Assembly (NCBI RefSeq): GCF_000222485.1
Contig: NC_015914.1
Span: forward strand, 2,614,501-2,678,500
Direction of reading: 5' to 3'
DNA from: Cyclobacterium marinum DSM 745
Lineage (GTDB): Bacteria > Bacteroidota > Bacteroidia > Cytophagales > Cyclobacteriaceae
DNA: 64,000 nucleotides
Under the pieces are notes generated by a model. The model was not told the origin of the DNA, searched no databases, and saw only the letters and a program-made list of their open reading frames with translations. A program made the translations under genes and the position numbers. Numbering within the stretch: the stretch's first letter is position 1; each line of letters begins with the position of its first letter. Positions 15,652-24,578 of the stretch are shown here, one piece after another.

Positions 15652-18528
15652 ATGAAAAAATTACACTATAGCTGGATCCTTATAGGTTTTCTGCTTTTGT
15701 CCTCCAATATATTTGCCCAGAATGGGACAATTCGTGGGACTATCTATGATGAAGGAACCGGAGAACCCTTATTTGGGGTTGCTGTATCTGTTGTTGGTGC
15801 ACAATTAGGAGCTGTTACCGACTTCGATGGAGATTTTGAGATTGAACTGCCGGAAGGGCTTTATTCAATACAGGCCTCTTTTATATCTTTCAATACCCTT
15901 CAATTGGAAGAGATTAAAGTAAATAAAGGTGAGGTTACCTTACTAGATAATCTTAAGATGTCGGAATTTACTTCTGACCTAGAAACCGTGACCATTACGG
16001 CAGAGGCAATCAGAACCACAGAAGCTGCCCTTATGACCGTGAAAAGAAATGCACCTCAATTAATGGATGGTATTTCTGCTGCTGCATTCCGACAGATTGG
16101 AGATGGAGATGCAGCATCGGCCATTAAGCGAGTAACAGGTGTTTCTATAGAAGGTGGAAAATATGTTTACATCCGTGGATTGGGAGACCGTTATACCAAG
16201 ACGGTTTTAAATGGAATGGATATTCCAGGTTTAGATCCGGATAGGAATACCATTCAGATGGATATTTTCCCTACCAATATCATTGACAATATCATCGTTT
16301 CGAAATCTTTTACCAGCAACCTGTCGGCAGATTTTACCGGGGGAGTTGTGGACATTGAAACCAAGGATTTCCCGGAAGAAAAAACCATGCGTCTTTCAAT
16401 TAGTGGCGGATATAATCCTTCCATGCACTTTAACTCAAATTTTTTAACTACAGAAGGAAGCAGTACTGATTTTTTAGGTTTTGACAACGGGTTCAGAGAC
16501 ATACCTACCGAGGGAATTGCAGAAATACCACAATATGCTGATGTAGTAGGAAATCCAGGTGGTGAGCAAGGCCAATTGTACCAAAGCATTTTGCGTGATT
16601 TCAACCCTACTTTTGGCGGGACAAAGAAGCAAAACCTTATGAATTACTCTTTGGGCTTCTCTCTTGGAGATCAATTCAAACACAAAAACAATACCTTTGG
16701 TTATAATTTTGCAATAACTTACAAAAACACCTCTGAATTTTTTAAAGGGGCTGAATTTAATCTCTATGCCAAACCAAGAGAATCAGATCAAACTGAATTG
16801 GAACCTTTGGAAAGCTCAGTGGGTAATTATGGCGAAAGCAATGTATTGCTAGGAGGCTTATTTGGAGTGGCTTATAAAACCGATTATTCCAAATATAAAC
16901 TTAACTTTATCCACCTACAAAACGGATCTTCTAAGGTTGGTAATTTTGACTTTGTAAACACCAACTTAGGAGCGGAATTCGAGGCGGATCAATACAATAT
17001 AGAATACAGCCAAAGAGCATTAACCAATTTGATGCTGAGTGGTGTACATTTCAGCAAAGATGGCGCTTGGGAATTGGATTGGAAAATTGCCCCAACCTTA
17101 TCTTCCATAGAGGATCCGGATGTAAGGGTACTTAGATTCAGAGAACCAAATAAAACCATCTCATCAGAGGTGGGATTACCTCAAAGAATTTGGAGGTCAT
17201 TGGATGAAGAAAACCTTGTAGGTAAACTTGATCTCTCTAAGAATCATGTGCTCTTTGGAGAATCTGCTAAATTAAGATTTGGATCTTCATATGCCTATAA
17301 ACAGAGGGATTTCCTAATTCAAGACTTTCAGTTTGCAACCGGTAACTCGACTTTTACCGGGGACCCTAATCAGGTACTGATAGAGAGTAATTTATTCTCC
17401 GAAGACAATAGAAATGGGATCAGGTACAGCCCTTTATTTATCCCAAATAATCCTAACAGTTATAATTCAAACTTGACCAATGTTGGATTATATGTTCATA
17501 GTGAGTTTAGCCCTTTTGAAAACTTGAAAGCGATTGTAGGACTACGCGCTGAAAAATTTGACCAGTATTATACAGGGAGTAACCAGACTCAAACCATTGT
17601 TTATGATAACGAAAAGGTGATGGGAGATCTGGATCTTTTCCCTACCATTAACTTGATCAGGAGTATAAAGGAAAATCAGAACCTTCGTTTTTCTTATTCA
17701 AGTACAATTGCCAGACCTTCCTTTAAGGAAATGTCTTTTGCAGAAATTCTTGATCCAATCACCGGAAGAACTTTTATCGGTGGTTTGTTTCAAGAGACAA
17801 CCGATGGAGGAACTGAAGTTTTATGGGATGGTAATCTAGAAGCCACAAGGATTAATAACTTTGATTTGAGATGGGAGCAATTCCTATCAGGTGGACAGAT
17901 GTTCTCTATAAGTGCATTTTATAAGACCTTTGACAAACCCATAGAAATGGTGCAGTTCCTTTCTGACCCCGGTGCCTTTCAACCAAGAAATGTTGGAAAC
18001 GGAACCGTGGCCGGTATTGAATTAGAACTGCGTAAGTCATTGGCTTTTCTGAGCCCTTCACTTGAAACTTTCTTCTTTAATTTTAATGGTACCCTTACGG
18101 AATCTAGAATTAAAATGTCAGAAGCAGAATTAAGATCAAGAGCACTTACAGCCAGAGAGGGAGAAACCATTGATGATACCAGAGATATGTCCGGCCAAGC
18201 CCCTTATATTATCAATACAGGGTTAAGCTATAACAATTATGTTTCCGGTATTGAAGCAGGTATATTTTATAATGTCCAAGGTTCTACACTGAATTATATC
18301 GGATTTGGAAATAGGACTGATACCTATACTGTTCCTTTCCATGCAGTGAATTTAAGCTTGAACAAAACTTTTGGGGCCAGTGAGAAAGTTAAGGCCGGTA
18401 TTAATGTTCAAAACTTGCTTAATCAATCCAGAAAAGAAGTTTTTAGGTCTTATGGGGCTGAAGATCAAATTTTCTCAAGTTTAAACCCCGGTACACTTGT
18501 GAATGTTAACTTTTCATATGCTTTTTAA
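15652..18528 (+). CDS. TonB-dependent outer-membrane receptor
   Basis: The 958-aa receptor has a signal peptide ending near SNIFAQ, an N-terminal CarboxypepD_reg-like domain (GTIRGTIYDEGTGEPLFGVAV, about 25-105), a plug domain (IKRVTGVSIEGGKYVYIRGLGDRYTKTVLNG) and a long beta-barrel that ends in the aromatic residue of SYAF, as expected for BamA-recognised barrels. The variant plug sequence, with ADFTGGVVDIETKDFPE, places it in a class distinct from SusC, which fits the non-SusD lipoprotein upstream. It imports an unknown ligand across the outer membrane using TonB-ExbBD energy. A rho-independent terminator follows. Confidence 0.92.
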   Translation: MKKLHYSWILIGFLLLSSNIFAQNGTIRGTIYDEGTGEPLFGVAVSVVGAQLGAVTDFDGDFEIELPEGLYSIQASFISFNTLQLEEIKVNKGEVTLLDNLKMSEFTSDLETVTITAEAIRTTEAALMTVKRNAPQLMDGISAAAFRQIGDGDAASAIKRVTGVSIEGGKYVYIRGLGDRYTKTVLNGMDIPGLDPDRNTIQMDIFPTNIIDNIIVSKSFTSNLSADFTGGVVDIETKDFPEEKTMRLSISGGYNPSMHFNSNFLTTEGSSTDFLGFDNGFRDIPTEGIAEIPQYADVVGNPGGEQGQLYQSILRDFNPTFGGTKKQNLMNYSLGFSLGDQFKHKNNTFGYNFAITYKNTSEFFKGAEFNLYAKPRESDQTELEPLESSVGNYGESNVLLGGLFGVAYKTDYSKYKLNFIHLQNGSSKVGNFDFVNTNLGAEFEADQYNIEYSQRALTNLMLSGVHFSKDGAWELDWKIAPTLSSIEDPDVRVLRFREPNKTISSEVGLPQRIWRSLDEENLVGKLDLSKNHVLFGESAKLRFGSSYAYKQRDFLIQDFQFATGNSTFTGDPNQVLIESNLFSEDNRNGIRYSPLFIPNNPNSYNSNLTNVGLYVHSEFSPFENLKAIVGLRAEKFDQYYTGSNQTQTIVYDNEKVMGDLDLFPTINLIRSIKENQNLRFSYSSTIARPSFKEMSFAEILDPITGRTFIGGLFQETTDGGTEVLWDGNLEATRINNFDLRWEQFLSGGQMFSISAFYKTFDKPIEMVQFLSDPGAFQPRNVGNGTVAGIELELRKSLAFLSPSLETFFFNFNGTLTESRIKMSEAELRSRALTAREGETIDDTRDMSGQAPYIINTGLSYNNYVSGIEAGIFYNVQGSTLNYIGFGNRTDTYTVPFHAVNLSLNKTFGASEKVKAGINVQNLLNQSRKEVFRSYGAEDQIFSSLNPGTLVNVNFSYAF

Positions 18529-18607
18529 TTCTTTTATTTCTAAGCCCGAAAAGGTTAAAAAATAACATTTTTTAGTACTGCGATAACAGATTAAACTTTT
18601 AATTGAG

Positions 18608-18639
18608 AATATCCTTCCTTCAGGAGGGATATTTTTTTG
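18608..18639 (+). terminator. Rho-independent terminator after TonB receptor
   Basis: AATATCCTTCC / GGAGGGATATT (18608-18618 / 18623-18633, one G-T pair) with a TTCA loop is followed by seven T's. Confidence 0.85.
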
Positions 18640-18646
18640 TCTTTAT

Positions 18647-18676
18647 GTTAAGAAATTGTTAACTTTAGTTAACAAT
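18647..18676. promoter_or_regulatory. GTTAA repeats and 9-4-9 palindrome upstream of transglutaminase-like gene
   Basis: Three GTTAA units start at 18647, 18658 and 18668, that is 11 and 10 bp apart. The last two also form a perfect inverted repeat ATTGTTAAC-TTTA-GTTAACAAT (18655-18676). The site lies 16 bp before the ATG at 18693. It looks like a binding site for an OmpR/PhoB-type tandem-binding regulator or for a dimeric repressor; the factor is unknown. Confidence 0.5.
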
Positions 18677-18692
18677 GAATTAATTTAGACAA

Positions 18693-19454
18693 ATGCCTAA
18701 AGCACTATATATATGGGGGTTACTTTTTTTTGCCACCGTTTCAACAACGGTTTCGGCCAAAACCTACGTGCTTTTAACTGATTTCACCAAGCCTACAGCC
18801 TCAACTTCTCTACTGATGTCATGGCGTGTGGATAGTGAGAAATTTACCAGCTTATATGAGCAATTGAGTAAAGACTATAATAGGTTAGGTAAGTCAAAAA
18901 AAATGGTGAAAAACATATTTTACCGAACACATCAACAACTGCTTCAACAATATGAACCATTCAGTATGGCCCAGGACACCTTTAATTCGGGGAACTACGA
19001 TTGCGTGAGTGGGTCATTGATTTTGGCAGGCTTACTTGATTATTTTGGGTTTGATTATGAAATTAAAGAAACAACGTACCATGTGTTTTTGAAGGTGGCC
19101 GTTGAAAATGGCTTTGTTGTACTGGAAGCTACGGATCCCATTGAGGGATTTATTCAGGATAAAGCCGCTATTCAATCTTTTTTAGATAAATACCGAAATG
19201 GATTCAATGATAGTAGTCCAAGAACTTTTTTGGCATCTAATCCAGAAGAGCAGGCATTGATTTACAGGAGTATTGATCTTCAAAAATTGATTGGGCTTCA
19301 ATATTTTAATCAAGCGATCAAACATTACAACAGCCAAAATGAACTGCTGGCATATCAATTTAGTGTATCTGCATTAAAAATGTATAAGGCTGAAAGAATT
19401 GAAGGTTTTTCAGAGTTTTTAAAACAACGCTTGTCACTATCTGCATTACGTTAG
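18693..19454 (+). CDS. Secreted transglutaminase-like protein of unknown function
   Basis: The 253-aa product has an N-terminal signal peptide (cleavage likely after TVSAK, about residue 22). A central segment resembles the transglutaminase/papain-like core: Cys104 in NYDCVSGSLILAGLLDYFG, His130 in TTYHVFLKV and Asp148 in VLEATDP, in the order and spacing of a Cys-His-Asp triad. The C-terminal 60 residues are helical (QYFNQAIKHYNSQNELLAYQF), possibly a single TPR-like hairpin. It could be a peptidase or amidase or a non-catalytic relative. It is monocistronic, on the same strand as the TonB receptor but separated from it by a terminator and by its own operator-like palindrome. Confidence 0.6.
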   Translation: MPKALYIWGLLFFATVSTTVSAKTYVLLTDFTKPTASTSLLMSWRVDSEKFTSLYEQLSKDYNRLGKSKKMVKNIFYRTHQQLLQQYEPFSMAQDTFNSGNYDCVSGSLILAGLLDYFGFDYEIKETTYHVFLKVAVENGFVVLEATDPIEGFIQDKAAIQSFLDKYRNGFNDSSPRTFLASNPEEQALIYRSIDLQKLIGLQYFNQAIKHYNSQNELLAYQFSVSALKMYKAERIEGFSEFLKQRLSLSALR

Positions 19455-19735
19455 GATCCTTGAAGATTGAATAAACAGTCCCTTTATCAGAATTGTCAAA
19501 GCAAAATTCATAGAAATTGGACTCGATTAGGCACCCTTTACGCTACCAAGACTGAATCCGGTAAAGCGAAATAGAAGCAATATTTAAAATTATCTCATGC
19601 AAGGGGAGAGGTTCAGATCCCGGCTTATGGTTGTCCTACATTTAAATTTCATGAATGAAAATAAACCATTACTCTATTCGGCCAAATAGAATCAAAGGTA
19701 AGTTTAGATTTGCAACAATGTAAGGCTATACGGGA
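19455..19735. other. Convergent intergenic region, nothing recognised
   Basis: No ORF of coding character, tRNA or repeat is seen. The region separates the transglutaminase-like gene from the convergent PPIase operon. Confidence 0.5.
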
Positions 19736-19776
19736 AAACAAAAAAAGGGCTTCCTATTACCATAGAAAGCCCTTTT
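19736..19776 (-). terminator. Terminator of the PPIase operon
   Basis: Read on the minus strand, a 10-bp stem AAAAGGGCTT / AAGCCCTTTT (19776-19767 / 19752-19743) runs directly into a long T run (complement of the A tract at 19739-19746). On the plus strand it also has a short T tract, so it may work both ways. Confidence 0.85.
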
Positions 19777-19792
19777 AATGGTGTTATAATCT

Positions 19793-21211
19793 TTATTTTT
19801 CTGCCAATACATTACAATTATCGTAGGCAGGATCGATATCTATAAAGACCTCTTCTTTGGCTAATACAAACCAATTGGCAAGAATTTCTTCCTCTTTTTT
19901 CCTTCTGGCTGCTTCTTTTAGTTTTTCGTAATCATCAGAAATATTGGCCCTGTGGGCAGGGTAACGATTTTTGTAATACAAAATTCTTACTCCCGGCTCT
20001 GATTGGCCCCTCTGATCTACATCATCAAACCTGATGGTAGGGGTGATGTCACCTATTTCCATACTGTCTAAGGTGAAAAAGAGAATAGGATCTTCTAGCG
20101 TTCTTGAAGTCAGTCGGTTGGAACCCGTAGATGGATCAGTGAAAAAACCACCTGCATCTGAAGTTTCCCTATCGTCTGAATTTTCTTTGGCAGCTTTTGC
20201 GAATTCGATATTGCCATTTACGATCTCTTGTCGGAGGCTGTCCAGTTCTCGTTCTGCTTTTAAAATATCTTCTTCAGAAGGAGTAGGTCTGATCAGGATA
20301 TGCCGGGAATTGAAAGTATTTCCCCTTCGTTCAAGTAATTGAATTAAATGGATACCAAAAACCGTCTCAACAGGATCAGAGATTTCTCCTTGTTTAAGTT
20401 CAAAGGCTGTAGCCTCGTATTCAGGAGCTAATTCACCTCTCTTAAAAAATCCAAGGTCACCTCCTTGTGGGCCGGAAGGACCTTCAGAATATTGCCTTGC
20501 CATGGTAGCAAAATCAGATTCTCCGCTTAATATTTTTGCCTTTATCTCAGCCAATTGATTATATACCTTGTCTTTTTGAACTTGGCTAACTTCCGGTTTT
20601 TTTACAATCTGCCCCACAACCACTTCTGAAGAGAAAAATGGGAGAGAATCTTTTGGTATAGAATTGTAGAACTTTCTTACGTCATTGGGAGAAACCTGAA
20701 GGCCTTCTGTGATGACTCCCTGCATTTTTCCCACAACCAATTGTTCTTTGACAGCATCTTGGATTTCACTTTTTAATTGGTCTCCGGTTTTGCCATAGTT
20801 CTCTATAAGCATTTCTTCATCTCCTCCAAACTGCTGAAGAACCATATTGAATCGCTGATCTGTTTGGATAATCACTTCAGCATCTGAAACGATTACAGAA
20901 TCGATTTCTGCCTTTGCCATCATCATCTTATTGATTAGTAAGGATTCAAACACCTGACATTTGGTCGGTACTTCAAAACCCTGTTGGGCTTGCGAAGAAG
21001 CCTCCAAATAGGCCTTTTGAAGGTCCGACTCTAATATGATATAGTTGTCGACTTTGGCGATTATTTTGTCTAGTACTTGACCACTAGGCTTTTTTTCCGG
21101 CTTTTTTTCGTCCGTTTCTGCCCCATCACTGTTGTCCTGAGCCAATACAACCTGAAACATGGAAAGGCCGAGCAGTAGAAATAAGCTAAGGGTTTTGGTC
21201 CATTTATTCAT
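19793..21211 (-). CDS. SurA-like periplasmic peptidylprolyl isomerase/chaperone
   Basis: The 472-aa protein has a signal peptide (MNKWTKTLSLFLLLGLSMF, cleaved near VLAQ), a SurA-type N-terminal chaperone domain (DKIIAKVDNYIILESDLQKAY) and two parvulin domains. The first holds the SEGPSGPQGGDLGFFKRGEL block and ends FGIHLIQLLERR; the second is more degenerate (NSDDRETSDAGGFFTDPSTGS). SurA proteins escort unfolded outer-membrane proteins to the Bam complex. The ATG at 21211 overlaps the stop of the upstream gene by 8 nt (translational coupling) and gives a proper signal peptide; an ATG at 21241 is less likely. It is the last gene of a three-gene chaperone operon and is followed by a strong terminator. 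Confidence 0.9.
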   Translation of the reverse strand: MNKWTKTLSLFLLLGLSMFQVVLAQDNSDGAETDEKKPEKKPSGQVLDKIIAKVDNYIILESDLQKAYLEASSQAQQGFEVPTKCQVFESLLINKMMMAKAEIDSVIVSDAEVIIQTDQRFNMVLQQFGGDEEMLIENYGKTGDQLKSEIQDAVKEQLVVGKMQGVITEGLQVSPNDVRKFYNSIPKDSLPFFSSEVVVGQIVKKPEVSQVQKDKVYNQLAEIKAKILSGESDFATMARQYSEGPSGPQGGDLGFFKRGELAPEYEATAFELKQGEISDPVETVFGIHLIQLLERRGNTFNSRHILIRPTPSEEDILKAERELDSLRQEIVNGNIEFAKAAKENSDDRETSDAGGFFTDPSTGSNRLTSRTLEDPILFFTLDSMEIGDITPTIRFDDVDQRGQSEPGVRILYYKNRYPAHRANISDDYEKLKEAARRKKEEEILANWFVLAKEEVFIDIDPAYDNCNVLAEK

Positions 21212-22106
21212 ATATGGTAAACTCATTGTTTTTAAGTGCATTATTGTAAATATCTCTTTTTAATTTTTCGGCTATTTCTGCTCTCCTCTTATTAACAATA
21301 ATTTTGGAAATCTCGTCTTTCACAAATTCCAACGGTGGGACTTGGTCTTGTAACCTGTATTCCAAAATTTTAAAATAATAAGCATAAGTTTCATCATCCA
21401 CATGGATCAATTTTTCATTTCTGATCAATTGCACGTGGTTGTTATTTTGGGTTAGTGGTGTATTTAATATAATATCTTCAAAGTTGATCCAAGTGGAATC
21501 TTCCATAAAGTAATTGTTGGCATACCGGATGGCAAAGTCTTTTAGTTCTTGTTTTTTGCTTTCTTCATCACTGTTTAGTAATCGCTCCAATTGTCGTCTT
21601 TGTGGCAAATCTTTTTCAAGCTTCACAAAGTTTGTTCTAACAATGATCTCTTTTAAAGCGAAATTTTTATTGTTGTTTTGGTAATACTCTTCTATTTCCG
21701 CTTGGGTTACCTCTTTATTTAATTCCTCTTCAACGTAATTTTTTTCGTATTCATAAGCGATAAGTGCATACCTGTAGTCAAGCAACTTTCTGTTTATCTC
21801 TGCTTCGTTAATGGTTAGGTTTTGACTAGCCTCCTTGATTACTAACTGCTTCTTTACCCAGCTTTGAATATATCGGTTGACCAATTCCGCAGAATCCAAA
21901 TCCGGAGACATCTCTTTGCTTAAATGGTCGATATCAGTATGGTACAAGTTCGCATTGCCTACCGTCGCTATTATAAGATTATCGGGGTCTTCCTCCTCAT
22001 TTTTCATCTTGAACAAATCACAAGAAGTCATGAAAAGCATAAGGCCGGCTGCCAGCAATTTTTTATTGAACAAGTGATTGATATAATTTTTCCTTTTCAT
22101 CCTCAT
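21204..22106 (-). CDS. SurA/PrsA-like periplasmic lipoprotein, degenerate PPIase
   Basis: The 300-aa lipoprotein has a basic n-region and a lipobox ending MTSC, with Cys29 as the lipidation site. The following region (IATVGNANLYHTDIDHLSKEM) resembles the start of a SurA/PrsA N-domain, and the helices WVKKQLVIKEASQNLTINEAEINRKLLDYRYALIAYEYEKNYVEEEL fit the family. In the middle, where a parvulin domain would be, I see no GGDLG or H-G-I-type motif, so it is probably a chaperone without isomerase activity. It sits between two full PPIases, overlapping its upstream neighbour by 44 nt and its downstream one by 8 nt. The overlaps imply co-translation and a joint role in outer-membrane protein folding. 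Confidence 0.75.
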   Translation of the reverse strand: MRMKRKNYINHLFNKKLLAAGLMLFMTSCDLFKMKNEEEDPDNLIIATVGNANLYHTDIDHLSKEMSPDLDSAELVNRYIQSWVKKQLVIKEASQNLTINEAEINRKLLDYRYALIAYEYEKNYVEEELNKEVTQAEIEEYYQNNNKNFALKEIIVRTNFVKLEKDLPQRRQLERLLNSDEESKKQELKDFAIRYANNYFMEDSTWINFEDIILNTPLTQNNNHVQLIRNEKLIHVDDETYAYYFKILEYRLQDQVPPLEFVKDEISKIIVNKRRAEIAEKLKRDIYNNALKNNEFTIYE

Positions 22107-24072
22107 TTACTTGGATGTTATAATTTTGTTTAAGTTCTGTAAGTAATTTTTTTTCTAAAAACTGCTGGTAATCCTGAATTAGTTTCCCTCGAGTTTCACC
22201 AAATTGCTTTTGTCTGGCAGGCAAGGTTTCCCCTAAAACGAGTAGGATGGTTTCATTATTTCGTTTTAGCTTATGAAACCTTTGATCTAAATCCAGGTCG
22301 CTAAACAATTCATTTTTATTTATTTCGTAAATGGTTTGGTTTACTGTAAACAGCAAAGGGTTTTCTTCTAGAAATTTTGTATTCAATTCACCGGATAAAC
22401 TGTCTGAAAGAGGTTGATCCTTTAGCCAATTGGTAACTTCTGAAATGTCCTGACCATTTTTTGCTTTCACCACAAGTGCTTTTACTCTCTTTTCCCAGAG
22501 GTATTGTTCTCTATTGCTTTCAAAATAATCCATCTGACCAGCGCTATCTTCTAAAGCTTTTTGCCAAACTTCATTGTTCATCAATTCAAATAGCAGCATA
22601 CCCTGTTTGTACTCATTGACCAATTGCCGGTATTCTAAGTTGTTTTCATAAATGTATTCTTCTTCCCAGAGGGAGAATTGTTGGGTCGAAAATTCCGTAT
22701 AAGCCTTATCAAAATTGACCTTAAGAACTGTCTTACCCGATGGGTCAGAAATTTTCAGAAATTCAATTAAATCTCCCAAGTTTGCCTCCTTCCAATCTGA
22801 TTGGATAAGCGGTTCCACGTTCGTTAAGGCAAGTGCCTCCAATTCTTTATAAAGTTCAGCTTTTGGTCTTCCTTTGGTTTTAGAAAAGGTGTTTTTTAGC
22901 TTAGAGAGGAGTGTCTGGTTTTCAACAGCTTTAAATTTTGCCTTTTGCATGGCCAAAACCTGCTCTTTTATTAGTTTGGATCTGCTGTCTCGCAAGATAC
23001 TAGATTTGATTTTTGGTAATACTTCTTCAAACGATGGTACAGGTTTGGAGCCTTCCAGTCTAATGATGTGGTAACCATAGTCTGTTTTAACCGGAGCCGA
23101 AAAATCTCCTTTATTTTTTAATGAAAAGGCGGCATGTTCAAATTCCGGAACAATGGCTCCTACTCCAAACCATGGTATAAGGCCTTTGTTCACTTTACTG
23201 GCCTCATCTTCAGAATAAGTATTCACCAATTCCGGCCAAATAGAAGGCTCATTGAGCAGTGATTGATGAATTTGGTTAATTTTATTTCGGGCAATTTGGT
23301 CTTCTTGATCTCCCGTATGTTCTCCGGAACGAATCAAAAGATGTGAAACATGAAGCTGTCCCGGGTTGGGTCTGCGGTCTTCTAGTTTGATAATATGGTA
23401 ACCGTAATCAGATATGACTGGATCGGATATTTCCCCGGGTTTTAAATTGTAGGCAGCTTCTTCAAAAGGCAAGACCATTTGCAAAGCAGTAAAGTATCCC
23501 AAATCTCCTTTATTAATATTTGCGGAAGGGTCCTCTGAATAGGTTGCTGCCAATTTATGGAAATCAGCACCGGCTTCGGCTTCGGCTTTAACTTTTATTG
23601 CCATTTTAAAAACTGCAATAGAATCTTCCTTAGTGGCATTTGGGGGGAACTTGAAAAGTATATGACTTGCCTTTACAATTTCTTGCATCCTGCTGTAGGC
23701 TTTCCTTAACTCCCCTTCAGTAAGTGAGTTTTCTAAAAGGTAGGGTTTTTTTAACTCCTCCTTAAAAGCAATGAATTCCTCTATAAATTCTTCGGTTTGG
23801 TGCATACCCAAGTCCATGGCATGCTTTACTTTTAACTTGTAATCAACAAAAAGGTCAAAATTTTGATCAAAATCCTCTTTACTGATCGGTGCGTCCTCTT
23901 GTTGCCGGTTTTTATTGAGTACGTATAAAAACTCCTCAGAATAAGAAGCCTCACCATTAATTTTCAAGAGATAGTCCGACGGTAGATTTGTTTCCTTGAT
24001 TGGATCAGGAAGCGGAGAGGCACTTGCAAATAAAATTCCTACCAAAAGGAAATATATATGCTTCAAATTCAT
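22063..24072 (-). CDS. Two-parvulin-domain periplasmic peptidylprolyl isomerase
   Basis: The 669-aa protein has a signal peptide (MNLKHIYFLLVGILFASA), then two tandem PpiC/parvulin domains. The first spans about residues 128-235 (ASHILFKFPPNAT to YGYHIIKLEDRRP) with SEDPSANINKGDLGYFTA. The second spans about 240-350 (VSHLLIRSGEH to YGYHIIRLEGSKP) with SEDEASKVNKGLIPWFG. A long helical C-terminal half follows, like the chaperone parts of PpiD/SurA. It is the first gene of the three-gene PPIase operon. It probably acts on outer-membrane proteins such as the TonB receptors encoded nearby, which is an inference from the family. Confidence 0.9.
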   Translation of the reverse strand: MNLKHIYFLLVGILFASASPLPDPIKETNLPSDYLLKINGEASYSEEFLYVLNKNRQQEDAPISKEDFDQNFDLFVDYKLKVKHAMDLGMHQTEEFIEEFIAFKEELKKPYLLENSLTEGELRKAYSRMQEIVKASHILFKFPPNATKEDSIAVFKMAIKVKAEAEAGADFHKLAATYSEDPSANINKGDLGYFTALQMVLPFEEAAYNLKPGEISDPVISDYGYHIIKLEDRRPNPGQLHVSHLLIRSGEHTGDQEDQIARNKINQIHQSLLNEPSIWPELVNTYSEDEASKVNKGLIPWFGVGAIVPEFEHAAFSLKNKGDFSAPVKTDYGYHIIRLEGSKPVPSFEEVLPKIKSSILRDSRSKLIKEQVLAMQKAKFKAVENQTLLSKLKNTFSKTKGRPKAELYKELEALALTNVEPLIQSDWKEANLGDLIEFLKISDPSGKTVLKVNFDKAYTEFSTQQFSLWEEEYIYENNLEYRQLVNEYKQGMLLFELMNNEVWQKALEDSAGQMDYFESNREQYLWEKRVKALVVKAKNGQDISEVTNWLKDQPLSDSLSGELNTKFLEENPLLFTVNQTIYEINKNELFSDLDLDQRFHKLKRNNETILLVLGETLPARQKQFGETRGKLIQDYQQFLEKKLLTELKQNYNIQVNEDEKEKLYQSLVQ

Positions 24073-24161
24073 AGGACAATTGGTACAATTTAATCTGCAA
24101 TGTTACAAATTTTACCCCACAATTTGGGTTGTTACCTCGGATAAGTGAAGGGATTTAACAT

Positions 24162-24578
24162 TTATTTGGAATTGAGTTTTTTTATCAGGCGGCAGGTATT
24201 GATAGAATGATTGGTTTCAAATTCTATTTTATCCATTATTTTCCTTACCAGAAGTAAACCCAGTCCTCCCTTTCGTTTCTCTTTAACCACAGAATTAACC
24301 TCCGGGGATTTGTATTTTTTTAAATTAAAAGCTTTTCCAGAGTCCCTTATCTCGAAGACGATGTTGTCATCGTTTAACCGCACTTTGAGTATGATAAAAC
24401 TATGGGGGTTACAATCATGTGAATGAATGATAAGGTTGGCACATACCTCTTCCACTGCCAAAATCAATTGATTCTGGCTTATATCATTCAAGTCGGTAGT
24501 GGAAAGAACTTCTGTAATAAATGTTCTTAATTCCGACAGCCGACTTTTTTCACAATATAATTTTAATTCATGCTTCAT
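24162..24578 (-). CDS. RsbW/SpoIIAB-like serine kinase (anti-sigma-type ATPase)
   Basis: The 138-aa GHKL ATPase has the N box LAVEEVCANLIIHSH, a G1-type motif EIRDSGKAF and the G2 loop KRKGGLGLLLVRKIMD, as in RsbW and SpoIIAB. Such kinases phosphorylate a STAS-domain antagonist and bind a target protein, classically a sigma factor. Its start overlaps the end of the STAS gene by 11 nt, so both are translated together. The order phosphatase, STAS, kinase makes a complete partner-switch cassette. Bacteroidota generally lack SigB-type sigma factors, and none is encoded nearby, so the target is unknown. Confidence 0.88.
   Translation of the reverse strand: MKHELKLYCEKSRLSELRTFITEVLSTTDLNDISQNQLILAVEEVCANLIIHSHDCNPHSFIILKVRLNDDNIVFEIRDSGKAFNLKKYKSPEVNSVVKEKRKGGLGLLLVRKIMDKIEFETNHSINTCRLIKKLNSK

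Noticed and set aside
19598..19630. tRNA-like T-arm text (GGTTCAGATCCC)
   Set aside because: No matching acceptor, D or anticodon stems could be formed around it.
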